DNA from: Azolla pinnata
Lineage: Eukaryota > Streptophyta > Polypodiopsida > Salviniales > Salviniaceae
Reading direction: 5' to 3'
Assembly: GCA_037176905.1 (NCBI GenBank)
Contig: JBBBWG010010778.1
Location: forward strand, 34,366-57,582
Length of the DNA: 23,217 nucleotides
Shown one piece after another: positions 1-12,200 of the stretch; the first letter of the stretch is position 1; each line of letters begins with the position of its first letter. A program made the position numbers and the translations under genes. The notes under the pieces are model-generated. The model worked only from the letters and a program-made list of their open reading frames with translations, was not told where the DNA came from and searched no databases.

Positions 1-36
1 CTTGTTCTTGTTCTTGTTCTTGTTCTTGTTCTTCTT
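1..36 (+). repeat. (CTTGTT)n microsatellite inside an intron
   Basis: Five consecutive CTTGTT units (1-30) run into CTTCTTCCTCTTGCTTCTTC and end at the AG of 67-68. The array is the far end of an ABCG-gene intron and supplies much of the polypyrimidine tract of its 3' splice site. It is seen directly; its role in splicing is inferred from position. Confidence 0.85.
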
Positions 37-68
37 CCTCTTGCTTCTTCTGCTTCCTTCTCGATCAG

Positions 69-1660
69 ATGAAGGGAGAAGTAACATACAATGGATACCG
101 GCTCGACGAATTCGTGCCTCAAAAGACATCTGCATATGTTAGTCAATCGGACCTGCATCTCGGGGAGCTTACGGTGAGAGAGACGCTCGATTTCTCGGCT
201 CGATGCCAAGGAACCGGATGCAAATATGGTATGCTCTACCTCTCCTTCTTTACCCAGCTCTGTGCTACAGTTGTGTACTATGCAGTAGCAGCATTACCAT
301 AAACCAGTAAAAAAAATGACTCGGTGAATTCCGATCAGTGCTTTCCAGCGCGGTTAAAGCGTCATTGTACCCACCATTGCAGATTTGTTACGAGAGGTTC
401 TGCGCAGAGAGAAGGAGCTAGGCATCGTCCCTGACCCCGAGATCGATGCTTTTATGAAGGTACATATGCATGTTTTGCTGCTTCTGATCTTCCCCACCAC
501 GGGGGGGCATTTAAGGGAATCGATCCTAGAGGAAAGTCCCCGTCGAGTTTCATCTTGTTTTTCTGACCTTAGATGTATATGCAAATGCACATTGTGACTC
601 TCTACATGTGGGTGATTGATATCAGGCCATAGCCATCGGTGGAGGGAAGCAGAGTATTCAAACAGATTACATTTCAAAGGTTTGATGCTGTTTCTATCCC
701 TCGCCTACTGAGGAAAAACAAAAGCTTGATGCTTTGATTTGCACATGTGCATGTGGGTGATAAAACTAAAAAGGCGTACATTTGATGTAGTTGCTCGGAC
801 TTGAAACATGTATTGATACCATTGTGGGGGACAACATGATAAGGGGAGTCTCAGGGGGCCAAAAGAAACGTGTAACAACAGGTAATACACATACCTATTC
901 ATGTGTTTACAAGCCTATAACATTCATGTATGCCTGCATCATATATATAGACCATGAGTCTATCATATGCATTCCATTCTTTGCAAATATTGTTTGAACT
1001 TGTACCTAGGATATGTACATGGCTGCCACACATGCAGTGCCCTCAAGTACAAGACTTTGTCTCTTTTGTCAACCAGGAGAACTGATCGTGGGTCCCAATC
1101 GGACCCTATTTATGGACGAGATCTCATCAGGGCTCGATAGCTCCACCACATACGAGATCATCAAAAGCTTAAGCCATTTTGCCCATTATATGGATTACAC
1201 TATTTTGATCTCCTTGCTCCAGCCAGCCCCTGAAACATATGACTTATTTGATGATATCATTCTCCTCTCTGAGGGATACATTGTTTACCAAGGTCCTCGT
1301 GAACATGTTCTTGACTTCTTTAAAGGGTGTGGTTTCAAATGCCCCGAGCGCAAAGGGATTGCGGACTTTTTGCAGGAGGTTACCTCTCAGAAAGACCAGG
1401 CACAGTACTGGTTCAACCAGCAAAAGTGCTACCAATACATCCCCCCCAATGAGTTTGCTAATCGTTTTGAGCAATACCATGTGGGTAAAAGCAATAAGCT
1501 TTATATGTCGGTTCCGTTTGAGAAATCCAAAGGCCATGAGATGGCTTTGTCATTTACCAAACACACAGTTAGCAATGTGGAAATCCTCAAAACTTGCTTC
1601 GCAAGAGAAGTTCTTCTCATCCGGAGGAACTCATTCGTGTTCATATTTCGAACCACACAG
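69..1660 (+). other. ABCG gene, NBD1 portion (exons 1-5 in window)
   Basis: Five exons encode the rest of the first nucleotide-binding domain, from the strand-loop region KGEVTYNG and [14 protein letters not shown] (Q-loop area) onward. The ABC signature [12 protein letters not shown] is in exon 4 (791-881). Walker [13 protein letters not shown] opens exon 5, followed by [16 protein letters not shown] and [14 protein letters not shown]. The position equivalent to the H-loop histidine reads Q (LLQP), as is usual in NBD1 of plant PDR proteins. The exon also carries the linker [16 protein letters not shown], a PDR hallmark, up to the first transmembrane helix. NBD1 therefore keeps a canonical signature and Walker B; its Walker A cannot be judged. 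Confidence 0.93.
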
Positions 1661-4600
1661 GTACTCATGCTTGTTCCCATATCCGTACTTTTTAGGGTAC
1701 ATGTGTGGATGCATGCATGCATGCATTATGCTTCATTTACTGTATAGAAACGTTTGTTTTCTGACAGATTGTAATTATGGCATTCATCGCAATGACGGTG
1801 TTTTTCCGTTCACGAATGCATCGGAAAGAAGAGATGGATGGCGAGCACTTTCTTGGTGCCCTCTTCTTTGGATTGATTATAAACATGTTCAATGGATATC
1901 CCGAGATTGCCTTTATATTGTTTCGACTTCCGGTCTTCTTCAAACAAAGATCTCTGCATTTCTATCCAGCATGGGCTTTTGCTCTACCGACCTTCTTGAC
2001 GCGGCTGCCAATGTCTGTACTAGAATCTGGTGTTTGGGTTTTAATGACATATTTTACCATGGGCTTTGCTCCTGAAGCAAGCAGGTATGTTGTACAAATG
2101 TTTTTCGAAATTTTCTTGTATGGTAATGAATATATGATGTGAAAGCATGATGATGTATGGGTGTTTTCCTTGCAGATTCTTTAAACAATTTCTCTTGCTA
2201 TTCTCCCTACATCAGATGTCTACATCATTGTTTCGGCTTATCGGAGGGGTGTGCCGAACCATGGTTGTGTCTGGGACTGGTGGCTCAATAAGCCTTTTCA
2301 TGATCTTCTTACTTGGTGGATATGTGGTACCAAAAGGTCTATATCTCACAAGATCTGTGAAGGATCCCTGGTATGCTCAAGTGTGTACTAATGTTCCACA
2401 AGACCTGTATGCTTATGCTGTTTCTTTGTCTTGCAGATGGACTTCCAACATGGTGGTCATGGGGATACTGGTTATCTCCTCTCACATATGCACAAAATGC
2501 TATTAGCGTCAATGAATTGCTTGCACCTGAGTGGGATCATGTGTGTTCCTCTCATCCACTTTCTCCTGATCCTGCATGTACTGCATTATGATGTTTTACT
2601 TTCGGTGTCGTAGGCCATATTTGACTTCCAAGCATGATAATAAAAGCTATCTATTTATCTGGTACTGAAACAATCAAAGCTCTCAGACTAACCAAGTTCA
2701 TATTCTGGAAAAATGTCACAGGTATTGGTCAATAATACACCGCTTGGCGTAAAAGTGTTGAGAAACCATGACATCCCGACTGAAGATTATTGGTATTGGC
2801 TAGGCACAGGAGTCCTCCTAGGAATGGCAATCTTGTTCAACCTTCTTTTCACAGTGGTGCTTGCATATGTAAAAGGTGCAGTTTTTTCCATGGCTCGTGA
2901 ATGAAAACCGGTGCTATTTCTTTTGTGTAAAACTTTTTGTATCTGACTCATAGATAACACTTACAGCCCCTGGAAGGACACAAGCTGTAATATCGAAAGA
3001 GACTCTAAATGAGATAAGAAATCAGGAAAGGAATGAGGCAGAACAGATTGAGTTTTCCCTTCCTGACAAAGACAATGTGGGTATGCCTCTCTTTCCTTAG
3101 CTTATGAGTACATCTGTCAGCAATGTTTTTTCGGTTGCAAGTCTGGTACTCTTTTGCAAAAGGTTATATTTTTGTGTTGTGGTCCAGGGAGGTACCCAGC
3201 CAACGAACATATTGCATTTACGTCCTTGACAAAGGTCGGTGCAGAAACTACAATCAAAATCCCGCAGAGGAAAGGGATGATCTTGCCATTCCAGCCGTTG
3301 ACAATCTCATTCTCCGACATCTATTACTCTGTTGATATGCCTCGGGTATGTTTATCCACAATCAATAGATCAGCTTAGTCATGCTCAATACATCATGTGC
3401 CAAGATTGTTTGGCTATGACACACATGTTTGACAAATATATAGGAGCTCCAAGAACAAGGTGTGTTGGACGCTAGACTTCCACTTCTCCAAGGCATTACA
3501 GGAGCATTCAGACCCGGTGTGCTTACGGCACTGATGGGTGTAAGTGGTGCAGGGAAAACCACTCTCATGGATGTGCTCTCTGGACGAAAAACGGGCGGTT
3601 ATATAGAGGGGAGTATCAGCATTTCTGGATTCCCAAAACAACAAGAAACATTTGCCCGAATTTCCGGTTATTGTGAACAGAATGACATCCATTCCCCACA
3701 AGTTACAGTGTATGAATCATTGCTCTTCTCTGCGTGGCTGCGTCTCTCTCCTGACGTCAATGCAGCAAACAAGAAGGTATAGATTACCCCACCTAAGCTT
3801 GCAAAACTTAAAAGAGTGCAAATAAATGCTCCTTGTATGCGTAGGCAGCTAACAAAAAGAACGATGAAAGATGATAAGGTTGTGAAGATGGTGAGGTTGC
3901 TAGCAATATAGTGTAGAGTGTTGAGGCGACATTGTCAACGTCTCAAATTAGTAAAGCCCAAACCAAAAGTTTCAAGTCATATGTTGATCTTGAAATGTTT
4001 TTCAGGCTTTTGTGAATGAGGTCATGGAGCTCGTTGAGCTAGACTCATTAAGAAATACAGTTGTTGGAATACAAGGATTGACTGGGTTATCGACAGAACA
4101 ACGGAAACGGCTCACCATTGCAGTGGAGCTTGTTGCAAATCCTTCCATAATCTTTATGGATGAGCCAACATCTGGCCTCGACGCACGTGCAGCTGCAATA
4201 GTCATGCGAACTGTAAGAAATACAGTCGATACTGGACGAACAGTTGTATGTACCATACATCAACCAGGGATTGATATATTTGAAGCATTTGATGAGGTTT
4301 GCTTTTAATCCACATCATTAGCAAACGAGCTGTTCGATTTTCTTAAGTCAAGTTGATGTTATAATGCTGATAACCTTTGACTTTCTTGCTCATGTATGCC
4401 AGCTATTGCTATTGAAAAAGGGGGGGCAGGTCATCTATGCAGGTCCCCTGGGTGAGCAATCATCCAATGTGATCGAGTACTTTCAGGTATTTTGATCTCC
4501 ATCATGAACCTTATCAAGCCCAGGGAACCATAGAGTAACATGATAACTGTGCAGGCCATCCCTGGAGTGCCAAAAATCAAACAAGGTCATAACCCTGCTA

Positions 4601-6647
4601 CATGGATTCTGGAGGCTACAAGTGCTTCGGTTGAATCTCAACTTAAAATCGATTTTGCTCAGGCATATCGAAACTCAGACCTTTATAGGTAATATCTTGT
4701 TACATCAATGAAAGTATTGTTGGTCCTAACCCTAAAAGAAAACCTTGATGCATTTGTGGACAGGCAAAACAAGCTGATGGTAAAGGAGCTCAGTCAGCCA
4801 GACCCGGATGCACATGATATCTCATTCGACACAGTATATTCGTTGTCTTCTTTCGAGCAGATAAAGTGTTGCCTTTGGAAACAAAATTTGACATATTGGC
4901 GAAGCCCAGATTACAATTGCACGCGGTTCCTTTTCTCGCTTATATGTGCCCTGCTCTTTGGCACAATATTCTGGAATGTGGGCACGAAACAGTAAGTTTC
5001 TCTACCTTGAGATGTCTAGATAGTTCAAAATGTCCCAAACCTGAGAAAATTGTTTTTGAGACTGCGGCACAAAATATATTTGGGTGATCTTTCGACTGAG
5101 ATACCTATGTTTGTATTATACCTATACAGAACCACTGAAGGAGGTCTATTGAATGTCATGGGAGCCATGTATGGTGCAGTTATGTTTGTTGGGATAAGCA
5201 ACTGCTCAACTGTCCAGCCAGTGGTAGCAGTTGAAAGAACAGTTTTCTACAGAGAGCGAGCTGCCGGGATGTACTCCGCCCTCCCGTATGCATTTGCCCA
5301 CGTAAGAAGAACCCTTCCTCATACAAAATTAACAAGGTTTTTTCAGCTATTCCATGCCTAAGTTTCTGATGCTTGTATCTCTGTCAGGTGATTATTGAGA
5401 TTCCGTTCATATTTCTTCAAACTCTAACCTATGCTGTGATCGTATACTCGATGATGAACTTGCCCTGGGTTGCTTCAAAGTTCCTTTGGTTTTTCTTTAT
5501 GATGTACTTCACATTCTTGTATTTCACGTACTACGGTATGATGGCTGTATCAATCACACCAAACATCGAAGTGGCGGCCATTGTCGCTTCGACCTTTTAT
5601 TCGCTTTTCAATTTATTCTCGGGTTTCTACATACCCAAACCAGTAAGTGAATTGAATCCATCTCTTTGATAGTTTGATCTGAAACATAATCTATAGTACA
5701 ACCTAATATAAGCATATGCAAATATTAATCAAATTCAATAACCACTAGGACTTGAAAACGGGTATGGACCCAACTAGCTCGAGGCCAGTGATTCATCATC
5801 TCAAGTACCAATGTTTAGTATATACATATCAATCCATCTCAAGGCCAATAGTCCACATGTAATTGGCCCAGTTCCTAGAGAAAGCTATCTGGAACTGCTT
5901 TAGGACTTTCTGGATATGCCTCTACTTGAGAAATATATCCATGTTAATGAATTTATAACTGTATCAGGCAAACAATCAGCATAACAAAGCCCAGACACAT
6001 TTTTACTCATCATGGAGGATAATAGCATCAATAACGTTCATCCATCTGTAGCTCAGAACCGCAGCTCTAATAATGGCACCAACCAATGCTCACCAATGGT
6101 TGCCGCACATCCATAAGCTTTGATTATTGCATCAATCCATTTCCATGATATATTTTTATATGTTTATCAGTTGACAATCATGGCTTTAGAGTATCACCCG
6201 TCCATTTTAAATGAACTACCGTAGCTCCGATGGTAGTGGCATCCATCCACAACCATTCCACTTATATGATTCTTTTATTTAATTTTACAAGCCGGTATTC
6301 AAAGGCGTTCGTTCCATATTGATTGCTGTTCTGTCTATTGTGATATAAACTGACAAGGTACCCTTACTTGTTGGCAGATGATACCTGGATGGTGGATATG
6401 GTATTACTGGATGTGTCCAGTGGCATGGACGGTTTATGGGATCATAACTGCCCAGTATGGAGATGTCGAGGATAAGATAGATCTGATGAATGGGAGCACG
6501 ACCACCGTCAGATTGTACGTGGAGGAACGGCTGGGATATGACCACGGCTTTCTGGGTGTGGTGGCCATGGTATTGGTGGCATTCTCTCTCTTCTTCGCGC
6601 TGATGTACGCATTCTGCATCAAATACCTGAATTTCCAGCACAGATGA
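69..6647 (+). CDS. Full-size ABCG (PDR-type) ABC transporter, 5'-truncated by the window edge
   Basis: ATP-driven plasma-membrane exporter of the plant PDR/ABCG family, layout NBD1-TMD1-NBD2-TMD2. Nineteen exons join in one frame: 69-228, 383-459, 626-679, 791-881, 1077-1660, 1768-2084, 2176-2336, 2437-2540, 2722-2875, 2967-3080, 3188-3345, 3444-3776, 4006-4296, 4403-4486, 4555-4688, 4764-4991, 5130-5301, 5388-5642, 6378-6647. All introns are GT-AG. They give 1,246 codons plus TGA. Relatives are about 1,400-1,500 residues, so roughly 200 N-terminal residues, including NBD1 Walker A, lie upstream. The ATG at 69 follows an acceptor AG and is an internal codon, not the start. Visible motifs: VSGGQ (118-121 region), [13 protein letters not shown] (K696), LSTEQ, IFMDEP, IHQP. 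No frameshift or internal stop was found. Family members move terpenoids, hormones or cuticle lipids; the substrate cannot be told from sequence. Confidence 0.96.
1768..2875 (+). other. ABCG gene, first transmembrane domain (exons 6-9)
   Basis: The first transmembrane domain begins at the end of exon 5 ([11 protein letters not shown]) and continues through exons 1768-2084, 2176-2336, 2437-2540 and 2722-2875. Six hydrophobic helices can be read: [80 protein letters not shown] and [20 protein letters not shown]. Typical PDR landmarks are present: [21 protein letters not shown], and [20 protein letters not shown] with VNELL before the last helix. Charged residues lie between helices, as expected for loops. 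Confidence 0.93.
2967..4688 (+). other. ABCG gene, inter-domain linker and NBD2 (exons 10-15)
   Basis: Exons 10 and 11 hold a charged cytoplasmic linker and the PDR motif [20 protein letters not shown], then VDMP. Exon 12 (3444-3776) carries Walker [20 protein letters not shown] and the Q-loop region [10 protein letters not shown]. Exon 13 (4006-4296) has the degenerate signature [19 protein letters not shown], Walker [13 protein letters not shown], the D-loop and H-loop IHQP (H854 of the visible protein). Exons 14-15 end with [11 protein letters not shown] and [12 protein letters not shown]. Signature degeneracy in NBD2 is normal for the family and pairs with the NBD1 site. Confidence 0.94.
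4764..6647 (+). other. ABCG gene, second transmembrane domain and C terminus (exons 16-19)
   Basis: Exons 4764-4991, 5130-5301, 5388-5642 and 6378-6647 encode the second membrane domain. Readable helices are [93 protein letters not shown] and [19 protein letters not shown]. The PDR-typical [20 protein letters not shown] lies between helices 2 and 3. [18 protein letters not shown] with QYGD is in the last exon. The C terminus KYLNFQHR just before TGA is the usual end of plant PDR proteins, so the 3' end of the gene is complete. Confidence 0.95.
5643..6377 (+). other. Large last intron of the ABCG gene
   Basis: This 735-base GT-AG intron separates the last two coding exons. It is more than three times longer than any other intron of the gene in the window (68-229 bases). 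I see no coding potential, hairpin or recognisable element in it. Two short look-alike stretches occur (CTCGAGGCCAGTGATTCATC near 5777 and CTCAAGGCCAATAGTCCAC near 5837), which may be an old small duplication. Confidence 0.85.
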
Positions 6648-6950
6648 TAGATGGGGGGGGGATGAGAAGCTGAAGAAGAAGAAGAAGAAGAAGAAAGATC
6701 AGTGAAGGGAAAAAGCTTTGAATGGAAAGATGAGTTGGAACATTGGTTCATTGAGAAGACAAAAGAATCCATGGGCGAGGAGCACAAGCAGCAGGAAAAG
6801 AAAGCTTTGATGGTTCTCATCCAAAACACTCCAGGAAGGAGTGAAGAAGATGCGAATGAAAGAAAGAAGGAAAGGAAGAAAAAGGAATGCCACCACAAAA
6901 ACAGATATAACAGAAAAAAAACGGACAAAAACGGAAATGTCAGCATGAAG
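6648..6950 (+). other. Purine-rich 3' UTR of the ABCG gene
   Basis: From the TGA to about 6950 the + strand is strongly purine-rich, starting with a run of G (about 6652-6660) and a GAA microsatellite. It is most simply the 3' untranslated region of the transporter. No clear AATAAA lies close downstream, which is common in plants, so the polyadenylation site is not placed. Confidence 0.5.
6672..6695 (+). repeat. (GAA)8 microsatellite
   Basis: Eight uninterrupted GAA units begin 25 bases after the transporter stop codon. This is a simple repeat within the probable 3' UTR. Confidence 0.9.
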
Positions 6951-7090
6951 GTTTATTTTTCCTCATATTCCTTTTTTTTCCTTTGTCCCCCAAAGAGGCC
7001 GGAATCCGTACGGGCACAGATTCCTTTCACACTGGTCAGATCCCTTACAACACTAACAGAATTGATAGATCATTCTCACACTTTATACAC

Positions 7091-7195
7091 AATACATACG
7101 TACATACATACATATACATACATACATACAATACAATATACGCCCATACATTACACATACGTACATTATACGTATATACCGTCCATACATGCCTC
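7091..7195 (+). repeat. Imperfect CATA/TACA microsatellite region
   Basis: CATA-type tetranucleotides dominate 7091-7140, with interrupted and degenerate copies (ACGTACAT, ATACGTATATAC) to about 7195. It is a simple-sequence tract in the intergenic space between two convergent genes. Confidence 0.8.
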
Positions 7196-8818
7196 CTGTT
7201 ATGGTCCCCGGATTTTTGGATTGTTTCTCTTGCATTTTTTTTGTCCGGGTTCTTCACGTAATGGGCAAGCCATATTGTTTCCCCCCACATTTGACTGATT
7301 TTTAACCTATGCTTGACCCCTCGTTTCGAAATCCCACCATCACCACAGTAAAAACAGAAAGAAGACAATGGGAAATACTGTGTATGTAATCAAGCAAGGC
7401 CATTCCTCGGTACTAGATGTCGTCTCATGACGTCTTTTGTCTCTCCCCGTTTGTCTGGGTTCGGATCTCGACAACGCGATCAGACAAGTCGATGCTGAAA
7501 GGGCCTGCGGTTTTTAACCTCAGCACATTGCTAGATTTGGCTGAAAAACGTTTCTCAGTCACACAGTCAACTCCTTTCCAAAGTACGTCTTCTTCTTCTT
7601 TTTTACCACCACTCAATTCATTCATTCATTCTTGTACTATTTATTGGAATGTTTTGAGTTGAAAGAGCAACAATTCACTGTTGTTTGGCTGGGCTGACAG
7701 TTTGGTGTGGCAGTGGAAGAGGATAAGAATGTCATAGGAATGTGATGGACTGGCTTTTGATAACCACTCCCCATCCTTCTTTGTGTCTTTCTGTCTTGTC
7801 TTTGTCTCTTTTTTTTACCATAAGATGAGATCAATCCATGAGCATGGCTTGACATAGATGCAACCGTAGACATGTATCAGGAAACCCTAAACTCTTTTCT
7901 CTTTGGACGGGTACATGATGCAGCATTTGTAAAGCCATTTTTTCGTTGAAAAAAGATAGTCTGGTTTTGAAATACCGCTCCGTGCCATCTTTTCTCCCTT
8001 TAAGGTGCAGCAATAGCATAGAAGAAGTGCTTGAAACAGCTCCTTGTTTTCACATCTACAGTTCAATCCTGTATCTCTACTTGGGCAGATTTCACTTCTG
8101 AAAAACAGCAATGTAGAAATCTCCATCTATCTAGCAAGAGGAACTGCTTTTCTGAGGTTCAGCGCATTCAGAGCAGAAGGGAAAACTTGCAAATTTAAGC
8201 CTCCCTAGCATGCCTTTCATTTTGCTTTCAAGAACCTTTCGTCCATAAGAGAAAAAGGTTTCAGGGATAGAGGTTTTACCCCTACATGATGGAGGGCTGC
8301 TGGCTCCTGTTGTTTTCTGGCATGCCATAGTGGAACCACTCATTCCTCACACATCTGAATTGTCAGCCACTTCTGTGCTTTTACTTCATTTCTCTTCTTA
8401 TCCAAGCAAAAACTTTGATAGAAATTGCTGTTACTGTTTGTGGGTAATGATGGAGAGCCTCCAATTCGATGATCGTAGCGACAATTCATGTGATGAACAC
8501 AGACAGAAGAGGAACATGAGAAGGAAAAGCAAGTTAATACCTGGATAAATGCCCCACAGGGGCATAGGAATAAAGAGATTCTTGAGCCCACAATATCCAA
8601 AATCAACTCTTGCAAATGAAACAGTCTCTTTTTGCAATATTAACAAAAGCTTTTTTTGGATCTCCATGAGATGGCCTTGTTTTGAGACATCAGTCCCGGA
8701 GATTACAATACGAAATCATACCGCTTGCATCTCCATCCATTAACTTGTAATAGAGAGCTGCATACAGTACAAGCAGTTCAATCACTAAGAAGCTATAATT
8801 GTCTAAGCGAGCTCTTCA
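7196..8818. other. Intergenic DNA between convergent genes, no gene seen
   Basis: No reading frame here shows a recognisable domain, splice-linked exons or biased composition. I also found no tRNA, snoRNA or transposon ends. Part of it will be 3' UTR of the flanking genes, whose transcript ends cannot be fixed. Confidence 0.6.
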
Positions 8819-8824
8819 TTTATT
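8819..8824 (-). promoter_or_regulatory. Candidate polyadenylation signal AATAAA of the coiled-coil gene
   Basis: AATAAA on the - strand lies about 217 bases downstream of the stop codon at 9041-9043. The distance suits a plant 3' UTR. The motif is short and could be chance in AT-rich DNA. Confidence 0.35.
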
Positions 8825-9040
8825 CACATATGATTGAGAACAATACTAAGTGCAAACAGTTCATATATATGCATAGATTGTTGCAGCACCATCCTTTGGG
8901 GTTTTAGGTGGTATTTCAAACCAGACTAAACTCTGAAATAGATCACAAAATGTCTCATTGGCCCTGCACTAGGTAGGAGTTCAACTCCTGCATGGCCATA
9001 TGCTACAAAAATGAGGATTGATTTGCTAAAACATTTTACC

Positions 9041-9295
9041 TCACACGCACAGTGCAGATTGTTTGAGCTGTGCCTTCTGAAGCTTGATAGCAGCCTCAAG
9101 AATACTCTCAAGCTCAAGTTTAAAGCGCTCAATCTCCGAGTTCTTCACTTCCAACGCCAACTCCCACTTCCTGTCTGTCATGTCTTGCTCTAGGCTTAAC
9201 AAACGCTTGGTATCCATGAGAATGTGTTGCCATTCGCACTCTCTCTGGTTCTGCCTTTCTTCCATTTCCATTACTTTCCGCTTCAATACTTCCAG
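9041..9295 (-). other. C-terminal helical segment of the coiled-coil protein (last exon)
   Basis: The last exon encodes residues 773-856, from LEVLKRKVMEMEERQNQREC through LSLEQDMTDRKWELALEVKN and SEIERFKLELESILEAAIKL to KQSALCV and TGA. It is rich in heptad-like Leu/Ile spacing with a conserved tryptophan. This end is the part that most resembles CEP162. The acceptor GATAAGCAG at 9296 has a weak pyrimidine tract, but it is in phase with the strong donor at 9621. Confidence 0.75.
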
Positions 9296-12200
9296 CTGCT
9301 TATCCAAACGATTGTTTATATGTAGTACATGATGTTCAACCAAACATAATGACCAGTTATATAAATCAAATTTCGGTAGGTGTTTCCCTGGCTTCACCAT
9401 GTCAGTGGCAGTGCAGCAAGCATGTGTAATTCATTTTCTTACGACAAGTAAGCTGACTATGTAAACATTATACAAGTAAAGACTATTCAACTGTTGTAAC
9501 ATTGTTGATGCCTCATCGTTTGCAATACCCAAATCTCAAATCGCTCATAGAGAACAAAAAACTGAAAATCACAGAAATTTGAAGTGTTTCTAATTAGAAC
9601 ATGATGGTCTCTATCACATACCTGTTGATTTGGATTCATTGAATGCATTGCGATATCCTTCTCTGGTTTCAAATCACTAGCAATATCTTCATGCCTAAAC
9701 ATATGTAATGCCAAGTGTTACGGAGAATAAATTGTCTTCCCCAAAGACAGAAAGGAACAAAAAAGAAATGCATAATTTTCCATACATGACCGCTAGGATT
9801 CACAGCATTCAGTGCAACTGTTGTTGATAAATGGTGTAAATGGCACTACATGAAGGGACTTTGTACTCATATCATCTAGGCTAAACTGTATAATCTTCTA
9901 CTATGATGGCCTACCTCTTGACTCTCTTGTATGGTACTAACTCTCTACGATCCATCCACTAAGGCATTCTGCTTGATCCCCATATATACATAGTCACACA
10001 AGTGCATAAATAATCTTTTAGCTGTCAAACATAACATTTCGCTTGAGAATGAAACACACTTTACCAGAATATCTGGCAGAAGCACTCACCTTGAAGTAAA
10101 AACTTTTTCATGCCCTGTGAACTTGCACTTGTTGGTTGTACTATGTTCCAGATTACAACAAGCTGCGATCAGATTTTGGATCATGAAAGTATAAATCTGA
10201 AGTTATTCTATGTTACATGAATTACATTCTGAGGAAATACAAAATGACGGGATAAAAATATGGGCACTTTAACAAATAAGTGGGTGTACACCATGCCCTC
10301 GCATGAGTATAAACATACCGGAATGTTGTTGATGTTCCCCAGAGAAACTTGACGCTGGACCACAGTTTTCACAAACTATGCCACCTTGGTCATGTCTACC
10401 GCATGATATTAATTCTTGTGAGTCAACTTCCTGATTCAAAATGATTAATCGCGTTAGGGTTGTCCCATTTCCCACAAGGGTTTATTTGCAATATCACCAA
10501 TCACTTGTATCCTGTGCCTCTTCGTATTGATTTCTCACGTGTACCTGTGAACTTCCTATTTGTTTCGAGACTGTTGAGGCTGATTTCCTATGTAAACCAG
10601 ATAGTTGTACAACTCCCTTTTCATATAGATCATGCTCATGATCTCCTTGGTCTTTTGCTTCCTCCAAATTCCTTGTGCCAAGGCCATCACATGAGTTCTT
10701 TGTAGCCTCCTCGTTTTTATTTCTTGTAAGTTTGCCCACTATGTTGTTGAAGTGTGCATATGTCAGCTAGCAGTTGTGCCCTCAACAAAAATAAATGTCG
10801 GTAACAACAATAGATTTCTTTTCGCAAGAGAGAACTTACCACCTCTCTTCTTTGTAATCAGAAGCTCTTCTTCAAGACTCTTTATAGTTGCATCCTTTTC
10901 TGCAATGACATTTTCGAGTACAACAATTCTTTCATGAAGGTTTTTCGATAACCTGGGTCTTTTCAGGGTTCCCAATTTATATTGATCCAACAATGTCTGC
11001 TTTGTATTCAGTTTTTCATTCAAGTCCTTGATCTTTTTCATGTAGAAGGAACGTATCTCAGTAATCTACACAAAAATATAGAGTAATGTGTCTCTCTCCA
11101 AGGTAGATAAGTTTCCTTTATAACTCCAAATCCTGGATTCCAAACACTTACTTGTGCTTCAAGGTCTTTCACTTTCCTTGAACTTTCATGTTCAACACTC
11201 TTAACATCCAGCTTCTTTTGAATTTGGTCCTTTAGTTCTCGAATTCTTAATTCATACTCTCTTTTCATCTTCTCCATTCTTTTTTGTAAACTTTGAATTT
11301 TCTTTTCCCTTTCCTCCATCCTTGCTTTTAGGATATCTTCATATTTCAGAAGGTTCTCCTTGGTTTCGTGGTTTTCATGGTTTTCCACCTTGCTCTCCAA
11401 TAGATCCTGCAATAAATATACACACTGGAGTTTGAAAAATCCTCTGCAGGCACTACTATAACCACAATTAATAACAATGTTTCATGCACTGTGTGAAACT
11501 TTGCAAGAGTCATAGATCTAGAGGTACTGTAAACACAAGAACTTACGGCATATATAACAAGTCTCTGCCGATACATATCACACAATGGTATCCGTATCAA
11601 TATGCTTTTAATTAATTCGTCCTTTCATTTATCACATAGCTTTGGAGGCACTCAACATTATAGCATACAGGCAGAAGGAGATAATGAAGGGCAGAAGAAG
11701 AATATTGAACTATGAAGTCAAAGACAGTTCTCAAAAGGGAAGCTTTAAACGTACATTGCACAAAAGTGATTGTTATAAAGCCAATGCTAAATCAACATCA
11801 TTACATTTGCAAATAATATTATTGGTTGTTAACCGCAATCAAACTTGCTAAAGTTTCGTTTTAAATGCACAGTTATCAATGGAGTGAATCCAGACAAAGA
11901 TTGCTGAAATGTGTAGCCCCAGTATCTCTTCACCCATTCAACCTTACGACCCTAGTAGACACAGGCCATGTATAATGCAAACTGAAGGAAGCTTGGTTGA
12001 TCACTGATGGCAGAGTGAGAACATGTGGATGGGTCTAGCACAGCACAGGCATTAAGAGACAAGTACATCAGTATTCCCAGAGAAGAACTCGTAGTCTCAG
12101 CAAAAAGAGCTACCTGGTATTAAGTGCATAAAACCAAAGAAGCAACTGAATCTTCATGGCATCAACATTGATGATATTCCCTCCTTCCAAATACAGCCTT

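Noticed and set aside
69-71. ATG at 69 as the start codon of the transporter
   Set aside because: It directly follows an intron acceptor and lies in the middle of NBD1, downstream of where Walker A must be. The protein continues upstream of the window.
6771-7298. Open frame with a good ATG context downstream of the transporter, Lys/Glu-rich
   Set aside because: It lies in purine-rich, low-complexity 3' UTR and runs into a CATA microsatellite. Its composition follows the nucleotide bias and no domain is visible.
8960-9000. tRNA T-arm-like GAGTTCAACTC
   Set aside because: No A box, D-arm or acceptor stem can be drawn around it in either direction.
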